From JBGSKV01 sp041740975 (GTDB lineage: Bacteria; Bdellovibrionota_B; Oligoflexia; Oligoflexales; JALZUQ01), in NCBI GenBank assembly GCA_041740975.1, contig JBGSKV010000034.1, positions 1 to 17,937 of the forward strand: a stretch of DNA of 17,937 nt. Reading direction: 5' to 3'. The notes below the pieces were generated by a model. The model had not been told where the DNA came from. It ran no database searches and saw only the letters and a program-made list of their open reading frames with translations. Shown piece by piece: positions 7,314 to 16,332 of the stretch. The translations under genes were made by a program, and so were the position numbers. The number at the start of each line of letters is the position of its first letter. The first letter of the stretch is position 1.

Positions 7314-10034
7314 ATGAATTGCGACGGTTTTGATGTAAACGCGCTAACCCCGATGCTCCGTCAATATTATGAATTGAAGGAACAAGCCGGAGACGCCGTT
7401 TTATTTTTCCGCATGGGAGATTTTTACGAACTTTTTGGCAGAGACGCTGAAACCGTTGCTCCCATTTTGCAGTTGGTACTCACGAGTCGAGAACGAGGAG
7501 ACAAAAATAAAATCGCATTTTGCGGTGTTCCTCATCACAGCGCTAAAAACTATTATTTGAAACTTTTGAAAAAGGGATTCAAAATCGCAATCGCCGATCA
7601 GGTGAGTGACCCTGCCGAAAGTAAGGGTCTGGTTGAGCGAAAAATAGTCGCTCGTTATAGTCCTGGTTGTGTGGATGAGTTGGACGCCCTAGAGCTCGAT
7701 GTGCCCAATTATATCTTAGCAGTTCATCAGAAGCCTAGCCAGTCCCAATGGTCGGTTTTGCTTGCCGATATCTCTACTGCCGAACTTCGTCTCGGAGAAC
7801 TCTCCAACTTAGATGAAGTTGTAGAACTTGTGAAGAAACACCAACCGAAAGAAGTTTGGACAAGGCAGTTTTTTTTCGCACCTTTGCAAAGCTCACTTAA
7901 AGACTATATGGGACATCAATCTTTACTTTTTTCCGCGTTATCCGAGTCTATGCTGCGTGATGAAGCTGGTCAAAAAAGCGTTTTACAATCTGTTTTTTCC
8001 TCTGAACTCAAGCAGATCTCAAAAATTGGTGGCGGCAGAGAACTTCTCGCCGCGGTTCTGACTCAACTTGCCCATCTGGGGTTTAGTACGACCAGGTTCT
8101 TAGGAGTGCAGGCTCTTCAACCTTCAGGGACAATGGAACTATCAGAAAATGTAGTGCGTGATCTAGAAGTTTTCGAAACTCAGATGCGCCGAGAACGTCG
8201 AGGAAGTTTATCGTCAGTGATCGATCAGACAATGTCTGCCATGGGTTCACGGATGCTTCGACAGCAGTTGATTGCTCCGCTTCTCAATCTTGAAGAAATA
8301 GAGTTAAGGCATGAGTTTGTCAGCGCGGTGGCTGGGATGGGTAAGACAACTTTGCTAGACCTTCGCCAAATGTTGCAAGGCCTGCCTGATGTACGTCGAT
8401 TATTGACACGTGTCATGACGGGAAAAGTTTCGGCGGAAGAGTTATGGCAATTGGGGTGGGCTTGTCAGAAGATTGCAAGGTTTGTACGACAGCTTTCCAC
8501 CTTTGAAGAACTGAAAGATCATTCTTACCTTGTTCAAATGCAAACCTTGTCCGACTGTTTTGAAAAGATAGGCAGACTGATAGATCAAGCCTTAGGACTT
8601 GATCAGCAGGTAGATCGAGAGCGCCAATCGGTTTTCCGCATAGGTTTTGATAAGAAGCTCGACGACATTGTTTTTCAGCTCACGAGCGGTCAAGATTTAA
8701 TAGATGGATACGTAGAGAATGAAAGGCAAAAAACAGGAATTGGTAGTCTAAAAGCTAGGAAACATAAAACTTTTGGAATGCTTTTAGACGTCACGAAGAC
8801 GCACGCAAAAAAAGTGCCGGATTATTTTATTCGCCGGCAGACTATGGTCAACGGAGAGCGATTTTCCACACAAGAACTGGATAGGCTTTGTGTTCAGTGG
8901 GATAGCGCGCAGCAACTTTGCGCGGAGCGTCAGACAGAATTATTCCAAGATCTTGTGACGCAGATAAGTCGCGAATACGAGTCCGCCAGTGCCGCCGCCG
9001 CACATTTTGGCCTCATTGATATGTTGGTGTCTTTTGGTTGGCTTAGCCTGAATGAAAAATGGGTTCGACCGAAACTATCTCGCAGCGGCAATTTGAACTT
9101 GAAACTATCTCGGCATCCTGTTGTCGAAAAATTTATTGGTAAACATAATTTTACTCCAAACGACATCTCTCTCAAAGCTGATTGCAAGAATATGCTCATC
9201 ACAGGTCCGAATATGGCCGGTAAATCAACCGTGATGCGCCAAGTGGCGTTAACGGCACTTTTGTCACAAATTGGGTGCTTTGTGCCGGCAAGCCAAGCGG
9301 AACTACCGGTTTTTGACAATATATTTACCCGTGTGGGGGCTTCCGATAACTTGATAGGCGGACAATCGACCTTTATGGTCGAGATGTCAGAAGCGGCGCA
9401 CATCCTTCGCACGGCGACGTCGAAAAGTTTAGTGGTCTTGGACGAGATCGGTAGAGGCACGTCTACTCAAGACGGACTTGCGATCGCATCGGCTATCTTT
9501 GCGGCACTGGTCGAAACAGTTGGCTCCTACACTATGTTTGCCACTCACTATCACGAATTGGTCGCGTTCACTTCAAAATTTCCGAATGTCCAAATTTTTC
9601 AAACTTTGGTGACAGAGAAAAATCAGCAGATCCATTTTTCACATCGCCTAATTCCCGGCGCCTCTGGAAATTCCTATGGTATCGAAGTGGCAAAGCTCGC
9701 TGGCATTCCTGAACTTGTTATTGAGGAAGCTAAAAAATATCTGCATGTCACGCATGATTTTGCCAATGCGATTCATGCGACCGATTTTGAAAGCATAGAA
9801 ATACTCGAGGACCCGTCTGAAATGCGACCTCTGGAACAAAGTTTTGATTTTGGTCTGACGACATCAGAAGGCTTGCAACCACGCCTACGGGATGTGGCCG
9901 AGCGACTTGAGCTCATAAAAATACATAAAACCACGCCACTTCAGGCTCTTATGATTCTGAATGACCTCAAGAATTTGCTAGGGACGGATGTGCAGCAATC
10001 CGAGTTTAATTTTCATCCTGGGCCCCATGCCTAG
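7314..10034 (+). CDS. mutS: DNA mismatch repair protein MutS
   Basis: MutS binds mispaired bases and small loops and recruits MutL. Start ATG 7314 is chosen because GAGAGGG lies 5 bases upstream and the family begins here; a TTG at 7266 and an ATG at 7275 in the same frame have no such site. The product is about 906 residues against 853 in E. coli. The mismatch-reading motif is present as Phe37-Tyr-Glu39 in RMGDFYELF, equivalent to Phe36 and Glu38. Connector, core and clamp domains follow. The ATPase domain has Walker A GPNMAGKST near residue 631, Walker B VVLDEIGRGTST with Asp710-Glu711, and the FATHYHEL switch. The C-terminal 100 residues are variable. It lies 90 bp after the TPR gene and may share its transcript or have its own promoter. 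Confidence 0.97.
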   Translation: MNCDGFDVNALTPMLRQYYELKEQAGDAVLFFRMGDFYELFGRDAETVAPILQLVLTSRERGDKNKIAFCGVPHHSAKNYYLKLLKKGFKIAIADQVSDPAESKGLVERKIVARYSPGCVDELDALELDVPNYILAVHQKPSQSQWSVLLADISTAELRLGELSNLDEVVELVKKHQPKEVWTRQFFFAPLQSSLKDYMGHQSLLFSALSESMLRDEAGQKSVLQSVFSSELKQISKIGGGRELLAAVLTQLAHLGFSTTRFLGVQALQPSGTMELSENVVRDLEVFETQMRRERRGSLSSVIDQTMSAMGSRMLRQQLIAPLLNLEEIELRHEFVSAVAGMGKTTLLDLRQMLQGLPDVRRLLTRVMTGKVSAEELWQLGWACQKIARFVRQLSTFEELKDHSYLVQMQTLSDCFEKIGRLIDQALGLDQQVDRERQSVFRIGFDKKLDDIVFQLTSGQDLIDGYVENERQKTGIGSLKARKHKTFGMLLDVTKTHAKKVPDYFIRRQTMVNGERFSTQELDRLCVQWDSAQQLCAERQTELFQDLVTQISREYESASAAAAHFGLIDMLVSFGWLSLNEKWVRPKLSRSGNLNLKLSRHPVVEKFIGKHNFTPNDISLKADCKNMLITGPNMAGKSTVMRQVALTALLSQIGCFVPASQAELPVFDNIFTRVGASDNLIGGQSTFMVEMSEAAHILRTATSKSLVVLDEIGRGTSTQDGLAIASAIFAALVETVGSYTMFATHYHELVAFTSKFPNVQIFQTLVTEKNQQIHFSHRLIPGASGNSYGIEVAKLAGIPELVIEEAKKYLHVTHDFANAIHATDFESIEILEDPSEMRPLEQSFDFGLTTSEGLQPRLRDVAERLELIKIHKTTPLQALMILNDLKNLLGTDVQQSEFNFHPGPHA

Positions 10035-10205
10035 ATTGCTAATTATTTAGACAAAAAATTTTTGGATCGCATGAAATAGCTAGGATTGGTCCGCAGAAAT
10101 GGCGTACAAACGGCATCCGACGCTGATTTTATGTCGTGTTCTCATGGCAGCACTCATTAAATTGCTGTACGATAGTGCGTTACAGGTTGTAGGGGGTTCA
10201 TCAGC

Positions 10206-10964
10206 ATGGCTAAAACATCTACCAAGAAAAAAGCTGCCAAAGCTAAATCGGCGCCTAAGGCCGCTAAGAAGCCAACTAGCAAAGCTAAGGCAAAGAAACC
10301 GGTGAAAGCAAAAGCTGAACCACCGAAGAAAAAAGACGCCGCTCCAAAAAAAGCCAAAGCGACGGAAACGTCAAAAGCTTCCAGCGTTCAGAAGAAAGTT
10401 GCTAAAACTGTGAAGCAGGGCATTTCTGCTGTGAAAGATAGAATAAGCAAAACCGTAAGTCGTGCGAAACCGACGCCGGCAAAACCGATAGGCAAAACAG
10501 CTACCTTGGTTATGCCAGCTATCGAATCTTCAGATGATTCGGTAGTCGATGAAGGGTTCACGGCTCAAGAACTCGATAAGTTTAAGGCGATGCTTTTGGA
10601 GCACCGCGAAACTATCTTGGAGAAAGCGAAACAATTAATTGCCAGCGGCAATATTGAAATCGACCGAACGGAAATGACTGATGAGGTTGACCTGGCGTCG
10701 GCCACTATCGAACAGAACCTCCAGTTCAGACTTTTAGACCGAGATCGTAAGCTTCTTAGCGAGATTGAACACGCTCTAACCAAAATAAATACTGGTGAAT
10801 TCGGCTATTGCGAAGGCACCGGCGAAATGATTCCGAAACGCCGCTTGGAGCTTCGCCCTTGGACGCGACACAGTGTTAAGTACAAAGAACAAATTGAGCG
10901 AATGAAGAAAACAGGTCGCGGAGTGTTTGATGAAGATGGCGGCGGCGAACACGCTGGCGGTTAG
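10206..10964 (+). CDS. DksA/TraR-family regulator with histone-like lysine-rich N-terminal tail
   Basis: Residues 118-235 resemble DksA, which enters the RNA polymerase secondary channel and acts with ppGpp. The coiled-coil tip motif DxxDxA is present as Asp159-Glu-Val-Asp162-Leu-Ala164. Of the four zinc cysteines only Cys202 remains, in GYCEGTGEMIPKRRLELRPWT; the second pair is gone. Zinc-free DksA relatives with CEETGE-type sequences are known, so the fold may still be intact. The first 100 residues contain 31 lysines plus many alanines and prolines, like histone H1 tails or bacterial AlaLys DNA-binding tails, so DNA or RNA binding is likely. AGGGGG lies 9 bases before the ATG. The 171-bp spacer after mutS shows no clear promoter or terminator. 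The stop overlaps the convergent ftsB-like gene by 4 bp. A zinc-free, tail-bearing family member is a firm call; the exact target genes are unknown. Confidence 0.85.
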   Translation: MAKTSTKKKAAKAKSAPKAAKKPTSKAKAKKPVKAKAEPPKKKDAAPKKAKATETSKASSVQKKVAKTVKQGISAVKDRISKTVSRAKPTPAKPIGKTATLVMPAIESSDDSVVDEGFTAQELDKFKAMLLEHRETILEKAKQLIASGNIEIDRTEMTDEVDLASATIEQNLQFRLLDRDRKLLSEIEHALTKINTGEFGYCEGTGEMIPKRRLELRPWTRHSVKYKEQIERMKKTGRGVFDEDGGGEHAGG

Positions 10965-11233
10965 TCTTCAAAAAAAATAATACTCTCGTCTTTTTCAAGC
11001 ACGTGATAGCGATCGCGTAGGATCTTTTTAGCATAGCTTTTAGATTTGACGATTTTTTGAATTTCTTTGCGGTAATTTTGAGTTTCATTTTGTAGAGTCG
11101 TGACGCGTTTTTGAAGCGCATCGCGACTTTTTTTCAATTGGATATAGTTTTCGATGGACTGCTCACCGCGTAGGGTGCCAATGCCCAAAACGAGGACGCA
11201 AAAAAAAGTCAAAATCCAAAACATGCGTTCCAT
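10961..11233 (-). CDS. ftsB: FtsB/DivIC-like septum formation protein
   Basis: A 90-residue single-pass membrane protein. Residues 5-20 (FWILTFFCVLVLGIG) form the membrane segment, about 25-65 a coiled coil (LKKSRDALQKRVTTLQNET), and the C-terminal end AKKILRDRYHVLEKDESIIFF matches the conserved tail of FtsB/DivIC, in which a short helix is followed by a loop ending in Glu and a hydrophobic strand. FtsB works with FtsL and FtsQ in the divisome and helps activate septal wall synthesis. The protein is short and the family diverges quickly, so the symbol is a best guess. It lies 144 bp after the uvrD-like gene on the same strand, and its stop codon overlaps the convergent dksA-family gene. Confidence 0.75.
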   Translation of the reverse strand: MERMFWILTFFCVLVLGIGTLRGEQSIENYIQLKKSRDALQKRVTTLQNETQNYRKEIQKIVKSKSYAKKILRDRYHVLEKDESIIFFED

Positions 11234-11377
11234 GAAACAGTCTCATTGCAACTGGTGAGGTGGTGCCTTTCTAGATTTTATCAGCTAAGTGGACTCGCAG
11301 CAACTTTACGAAAGCCATGGCAAGCCCATATTTGGAGAGGGGCGCTGCGTTTCATTAGGGTAGATGTTGTTGATTTA

Positions 11378-13519
11378 TTAACTAAGATGTCGAACGGCTA
11401 CTTTTCGCAAACCATAATCACTAAAATCCACCAAGACTTTCATGTCCGTCAACTGCGTAAAGATTTCTTGAATAGTACCTCGGCCATAAGTCGGGTGGTG
11501 GACTTGTGCGCCGACGCGAACTTGGGTCACTTCGGATTCGTGATCTGCTTCGTAATGGTCTGGCTCGCGATTGCGTCCGTAAAGATTATTAAGAAGTTCA
11601 AAATCCGCTTCGATGAATTCTTTGGGAACTTCCATCAGGAATCGCGATGGCATATTACTGACCCAGCCCGTGTAAGTTCGACGTTTATAAGTTCCATATA
11701 AACTAAGCTTTCGCCCTGTGCGAGTCATACCTACATAAAACAAACGACGCTCTTCTTCCAGCAAGTCTTTATCATCAGTATTGTTGCTATGAGGAATGAG
11801 GCCGTCTTCCACTCCGACAATATGAACGCGGTCAAACTCGAGGCCTTTGGCCATATGCAAAGTCATAAGACTAACGCCGTTCGCCGCTTCTTCGTCACCC
11901 GTATTAAGTGCCATCGACTGAAGCCATAGGTTGAGCGACGTGTCTTTTTCGCGAGATTCATATTCCTCGATGGCTACGACGAGCTCATGAATATTAGATA
12001 ATTTGTCGGAGTAATGTTCCGTAAATTTCTGTTCGATATATTCGGCATAGCCTGTTTCATGGATAATGAGTTCGACCAGTTCGCTAAGTGGGATCGACTT
12101 TAGCTCCTCGCGCAGTTCATGAATTTTTTTGACGAAATCTTTAAATTTTAAAGCTACCTTGTCTTTTTGTTTGATGGCATTTTCAATCGTTAGAAAAAGT
12201 GGCGTCCCATTCTTGCTCGCCAAGTCTTCCATAGTATCGATCGTCTTTTTTCCGAGTTTACGTGGCGGCACATTGATGATTCGTCGCAAACTGACATCGT
12301 CACTCAAGTTTGCCAAAACTCTCAGGTAGGCAACTAGGTCTTTGATCTCCATGCGGTCATAGAATTTCGTGGTCCCGTAAATTTTGTAGGGAATGCCTTC
12401 GCGTCGTAGCGAGTCTTCCAGAAGGCGCGACTGGCTATTCGTTCGGTAAAAGATGGCCACATTTTCGTACGAAAAAGTCTTGGCTTCGCGATGAACGGTA
12501 TCGACAACAGACCAAGCCTCTAACTCACCGTCATTCTCAATAAGGTACTGGATCAACGGGCCGGCTTCATTTTCTGTCCAAAGTTCTTTGGCGACGCGTT
12601 TTTCGTTATTCCGAATCATCGCATTGGCAGCGTTGATGATCACGCCTTTACAACGATAGTTTTGCTCCAAGGTGTATTTTTTGGCACCTGGAAAATGTTG
12701 TTCAAAATCTAAAATATTTCCAGGAGTCGCGCCGCGCCAGCTATAAATAGACTGGTCGTCATCACCAACGGCAAAAATATTGTTGTGCGTCTGATTCAAA
12801 AAATTCAAAAGCTCAAATTGTGCTGGGTTCGTATCTTGGTATTCATCAACCAAAAGGTGTTCATAGCGATTCTGCAAAGCATGCCGAACTTTTTCATTTT
12901 GTCTCAATAAAAGAATCATATTAAGCATTAAATCGCCAAAATCCATGGCATTCGAAGCGGCGAGGACCTCTTGGTACTTTTTATAAACGGCTAAACCACC
13001 GGCTGGGATCAAATGTGAGTAACGTTCTTGATTCTTTTCGATATCAGCCGGCAGCCAACCGCGTGTTTTGCACTGAGCAATGAACTGTTTCATCTCGTCA
13101 ACGAGATGACTGAGGTCTAGTTCGGAATGGGTATCTTTGAGGATTTTTTTCAGCGCACTTTTCATATCACTGTCATCGTAAATCAAAAAATCAGCCCCGA
13201 ATCCGAGCTCATCAGCAAATTCTCTTAGCCACCTTGCACACGCCGCATGAAACGTCGCAATGGTGGAAGCGTGAGCGTAAGGCGTGAGGTTTTCGATGCG
13301 CTCACGCATCTCAGCCGCGGCGCGGTTTGTAAATGTGACCGCTAATATCTTAGAGGCTTTGACACCGTTTTCGATGAGATGGGCAATGCGAGTCGTGATA
13401 ACGCGAGTTTTGCCGCTGCCGGCACCGGCAAAAACCACGGCAGGACCCGTAGCATGCAAAACGGCTTTTTTTTGCTTGGCATTTAAGTTGGCGAGATAGG
13501 TATCATTCAGGTTTTTCAT
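11378..13519 (-). CDS. UvrD/PcrA-type superfamily 1 DNA helicase
   Basis: A 3'-5' ATP-dependent helicase of repair and replication-fork maintenance. At 713 residues it has the length of UvrD (720) and PcrA (about 724). Visible motifs are the Q motif LNAKQKKAV (12-20), Walker A AGAGSGKT (31-38), TFTNRAAAEM (62-71), Walker B VDEYQDTN (224-231), GDDDQSIYSWRG (252-263), TLHMAKGLEFDRVHIVGVEDG near 560-580, and EERRLFYVGMTRTGRKL, where MTRT replaces the usual MTRA. The last 45 residues, starting GAQVHHPTYGRGTIQEI, look like the Tudor-type domain of UvrD/PcrA that contacts RNA polymerase in other species. uvrD and pcrA cannot be separated with certainty, so no symbol is given. It follows glmS by 39 bp. 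Confidence 0.93.
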   Translation of the reverse strand: MKNLNDTYLANLNAKQKKAVLHATGPAVVFAGAGSGKTRVITTRIAHLIENGVKASKILAVTFTNRAAAEMRERIENLTPYAHASTIATFHAACARWLREFADELGFGADFLIYDDSDMKSALKKILKDTHSELDLSHLVDEMKQFIAQCKTRGWLPADIEKNQERYSHLIPAGGLAVYKKYQEVLAASNAMDFGDLMLNMILLLRQNEKVRHALQNRYEHLLVDEYQDTNPAQFELLNFLNQTHNNIFAVGDDDQSIYSWRGATPGNILDFEQHFPGAKKYTLEQNYRCKGVIINAANAMIRNNEKRVAKELWTENEAGPLIQYLIENDGELEAWSVVDTVHREAKTFSYENVAIFYRTNSQSRLLEDSLRREGIPYKIYGTTKFYDRMEIKDLVAYLRVLANLSDDVSLRRIINVPPRKLGKKTIDTMEDLASKNGTPLFLTIENAIKQKDKVALKFKDFVKKIHELREELKSIPLSELVELIIHETGYAEYIEQKFTEHYSDKLSNIHELVVAIEEYESREKDTSLNLWLQSMALNTGDEEAANGVSLMTLHMAKGLEFDRVHIVGVEDGLIPHSNNTDDKDLLEEERRLFYVGMTRTGRKLSLYGTYKRRTYTGWVSNMPSRFLMEVPKEFIEADFELLNNLYGRNREPDHYEADHESEVTQVRVGAQVHHPTYGRGTIQEIFTQLTDMKVLVDFSDYGLRKVAVRHLS

Positions 13520-13558
13520 GCACCCCGCCTTTTAGAGTCTATGTAACAAAGTACGAGT

Positions 13559-15391
13559 CTACTCAACAGTGACCGATTTGGCCAAGTTGCGTGGTTGGTC
13601 CACATCGGTGCCTCGCTTGAGTGCCATAAAATAGGCGAACAATTGTAAGGGCACCGTTGTCAAAATGGCCTGCAGAGCGGGCGTCGCAATCTGCGGACAA
13701 TGAATAAAGGCTTCGCTCAGATTGCGCAGGCGGGGACTTGCGTTGTCTCCCACGACCACAATTCGACCTTCCCGGGCCTTGATTTCTTCGACATTGGAAA
13801 CCATTTTCTCGAAGTAAAAATCACTTGGTACAATCGCCAGGACTGCCATTTTCTTATCGACGAGAGCAATGGGACCATGTTTCAACTCGCCGCCTGCGTA
13901 GGCTTCAGCAAAAACGTATGAGATTTCTTTCAGTTTCAGTGCACCTTCTGAGGCAACCGGTGCATGCAAACCACGTCCGACGAAAAGAAAGTTCGTGGTC
14001 TCATAAAATTTTTGCGCCACTAGTTCGATGGCCTCTTTCCCGGCGAGCGCCTGCTCAATCATGTTCGGAAAAACACGAAGGTCATTCAAAATTGCCTTGA
14101 GATCATTGTCCTTCAAGCGACCGATTTTTTTGGCAATGGCCAGTCCGACCGCGTACAAACAAAAGACTTGCAATGTAAACGCTTTGGTTGATGCAACGCC
14201 AATTTCTGGGCCAGCATGCATGTAGCAAGTTGAAGTCGCTGCTCGTACAATTGAAGAGTACTCGACGTTACACAGAGCCAAAACCTGACTTTTATTTTCT
14301 AAACAAAATTTCACGGCAGTGAGAGTGTCTAGGGTTTCGCCTGACTGCGATATTGCCAAAGTCAGTGTCGTGTCGCGGATATAAGGATCACGATATCGAA
14401 ATTCACTCGCTAGTTCGACCGTTACGGGAAGACCCAATAGCGGTTCTAAGAAATACTTGGCGATCTGTCCGGCGTGATAGGCGGAGCCGCAACCAATGAT
14501 ATTTATATTTTTAATGCCTTCTAAATTGATTTGATCAATGCCGAGCGCCGCTTCGTTAAAATCACCAGTGTGAACATCTATCAATCGCGCAATGGCCTTT
14601 TGAATCACGACCGGCTGTTCATGCATTTCTTTCAACATGAAATGGCGGTAGCCCTGCTTGTCCGCTGCTTCCGAAGACCAACTTAGCTCGGCAATGCGGA
14701 AGGCGCTAGCCTTGCCATCGAAATCCCAAACCTTAATATTGTCTTTACTGATGCGAGCAAATTCACCGTCATTCAGAAAGATCGCTTTTTGGGTATGCGC
14801 AACGATGGCTGGGGCATCCGATGCAAAAAAGCATTCGTTGTCACCAATGCCAATCACAACGGGAGAACCGTGTTTAATAACGTACAAGAAATTATTCTGT
14901 TTTGGATCCAAGATACCAATGGCGTATGAGCCGCGGAAAACTTTCACGGATTTTTTAATAGCTTCTTCTAAAGAGCCTAACTTATTATATTGAGCCCGCA
15001 GATACTGCATCGCAACTTCTGAGTCAGTTTCCGTATAAAACTTTATGCCCTCAGCTTCGAGCTCTTCTTTTAGCTCCAAATAATTTTCGATAATGCCATT
15101 GTGAACGATGGCGAAGTCACCAGCCGAATGCGGATGTGAGTTTATGGTGTTTGGCGCACCATGCGTTGCCCAGCGTGTGTGGCCGATACCCATCGTCGCG
15201 GAGGCGGGGAGATCTTTGAGATGAGACTTTAAGCGCTCAAGCTTTCCCTCGGATTTGGCGAGAGCGACGCGACCCTCTTGCGCTACGGCAATGCCCGCGG
15301 AGTCGTAGCCACGATATTCAAGCTTGGTGAGCCCATCATAAATGAGAGGAATACAAGGCTTGTCACCAAGATATCCAACAATGCCACACAT
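13559..15391 (-). CDS. glmS: Glutamine-fructose-6-phosphate aminotransferase
   Basis: GlmS makes glucosamine-6-phosphate from fructose-6-phosphate and glutamine, the first committed step to UDP-GlcNAc for peptidoglycan and LPS. The 610 residues are full length (E. coli 609). The N-terminal glutaminase domain starts MCGIVGY, so Cys2 becomes the nucleophile after Met removal, and includes HTRWATHG (71-78) and HNGIIENY (97-104). Two SIS sugar-isomerase domains follow, with SQSGETLDT and a second SIS core near GRGLHAPVASEGALKLKE. The C-terminal tail PRNLAKSVTVE is the standard ending that closes the ammonia channel. A GGGAGAG box precedes the ATG. It lies 44 bp after the glmU-like gene, so the two pathway genes are very likely co-transcribed. 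No glmS ribozyme fits in this short spacer. Confidence 0.97.
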   Translation of the reverse strand: MCGIVGYLGDKPCIPLIYDGLTKLEYRGYDSAGIAVAQEGRVALAKSEGKLERLKSHLKDLPASATMGIGHTRWATHGAPNTINSHPHSAGDFAIVHNGIIENYLELKEELEAEGIKFYTETDSEVAMQYLRAQYNKLGSLEEAIKKSVKVFRGSYAIGILDPKQNNFLYVIKHGSPVVIGIGDNECFFASDAPAIVAHTQKAIFLNDGEFARISKDNIKVWDFDGKASAFRIAELSWSSEAADKQGYRHFMLKEMHEQPVVIQKAIARLIDVHTGDFNEAALGIDQINLEGIKNINIIGCGSAYHAGQIAKYFLEPLLGLPVTVELASEFRYRDPYIRDTTLTLAISQSGETLDTLTAVKFCLENKSQVLALCNVEYSSIVRAATSTCYMHAGPEIGVASTKAFTLQVFCLYAVGLAIAKKIGRLKDNDLKAILNDLRVFPNMIEQALAGKEAIELVAQKFYETTNFLFVGRGLHAPVASEGALKLKEISYVFAEAYAGGELKHGPIALVDKKMAVLAIVPSDFYFEKMVSNVEEIKAREGRIVVVGDNASPRLRNLSEAFIHCPQIATPALQAILTTVPLQLFAYFMALKRGTDVDQPRNLAKSVTVE

Positions 15392-15435
15392 TTTATCTCT
15401 CCCTCATGAACAACCGACAGAGTTTACTAACTTTG

Positions 15436-16242
15436 TCACGACTGATTTCTCATCCAATCCGAAAGCATCGCCAACTGATCTGGCGTGTTCACCCCTGCAA
15501 AACTTTGCCAGGGTTGACCTATCTCAACACAAGTTCGGTAGTTTAATTGACATGCCAGCTTTACACAATCCGTTAAGTAAAACTCACCCTGCTGGTTTTG
15601 GGGCTTTATTTTGTCAAGCAAGGTGAACAACACCTCAACCTTGGCAAAGATAATCCCGGTATTGCAGGCCCGAATCGACTTGGTAGCGCTATCTGCATCT
15701 TTTTCTTCAACAATTTGATGAAGTTGATGCGCACCTTCTTTTACGAGTCGGCCATAACCTGTTGGATCGGGCGGTTCAAAACCGAGAACTCCCAAATCAG
15801 CTTCATGCTTCTTGCAGGTCGCAATAAACTTTTGCAATGCGCCTGAAGAAAGTGCCGGAACATCGCCAAGGCAGATCAAAACGTAAGTTGCATCCGAAGG
15901 TTGGCCCCGCTCGAGGGTACCATCTGAAAAATAAGGAGCTGATGAATGTGAGAAATAATGCGTTGTGGCAGCCACCGCATCACCCGTCCCTTTTTGTCCA
16001 TTTTGTATGCATACATTTAGGTCGGGGTGTTTTTTGAGGACAGATTGAAAAGGAGCCAAGTCTTTGCTGAGCACTAGACAAATCTGCGAGATCCCCGCCC
16101 CCTGAACTGCTGCGACGACGTGCTCTAGGATAGTCTTATCATGGAGAAGATGAAGTACTTTTGGCAAGTCACTTTTCATCCGACTACCTTTGCCAGCCGC
16201 TAAAATGATTGCAGCCATTTCATTTTGATGGTGAAGCGTCAC
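15436..16242 (-). CDS. glmU: UDP-GlcNAc pyrophosphorylase, GlmU N-terminal domain only
   Basis: This catalyses GlcNAc-1-phosphate plus UTP to UDP-GlcNAc. The 268 residues cover only the uridylyltransferase half of GlmU: LAAGKGSRMKSDLPKVLH (14-31) for nucleotide binding, GTGDAV (85-90, where GTGHAV is usual), GDVPA (126-130), TGYGRLV (161-167), VEEKDA (178-183), NTG (194-196), GEFYLTD (219-225) and GVN (250-252) with the metal-binding Asn252. The left-handed beta-helix acetyltransferase half, needed in E. coli for the previous step, is absent. The stop is followed after 44 bp by glmS, so it is not a nearby frameshift remnant. The GTG start has AGGA 7 bases upstream; ATG at 16218 lacks such a site. 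Acetylation must come from another protein or route, which is inference. Confidence 0.88.
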   Translation of the reverse strand: MTLHHQNEMAAIILAAGKGSRMKSDLPKVLHLLHDKTILEHVVAAVQGAGISQICLVLSKDLAPFQSVLKKHPDLNVCIQNGQKGTGDAVAATTHYFSHSSAPYFSDGTLERGQPSDATYVLICLGDVPALSSGALQKFIATCKKHEADLGVLGFEPPDPTGYGRLVKEGAHQLHQIVEEKDADSATKSIRACNTGIIFAKVEVLFTLLDKIKPQNQQGEFYLTDCVKLACQLNYRTCVEIGQPWQSFAGVNTPDQLAMLSDWMRNQS

Positions 16243-16332
16243 TGGACCGTCCTATCTTTGTCTGACATATTCATTACTTCATTGGGCCCATTTTACAAAG
16301 GTCTAACTCAGCTTAGTGCCTTGGAGTTCGGT

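Noticed and set aside
8930..9460. A 176-residue minus-strand frame inside mutS
   Set aside because: It lies opposite the highly conserved MutS ATPase domain, has no family resemblance and is a codon-pattern shadow.
15392..15435. A glmS ribozyme or riboswitch before glmS
   Set aside because: The spacer to the upstream gene is only 44 bp, far too short for the ribozyme, and no similar structure is seen.
16225..16332. Extended start (TTG) for the HEAT protein
   Set aside because: It would overlap the divergent glmU start, has no ribosome binding site and adds unrelated sequence, whereas ATG 16333 has GGAG at proper distance.
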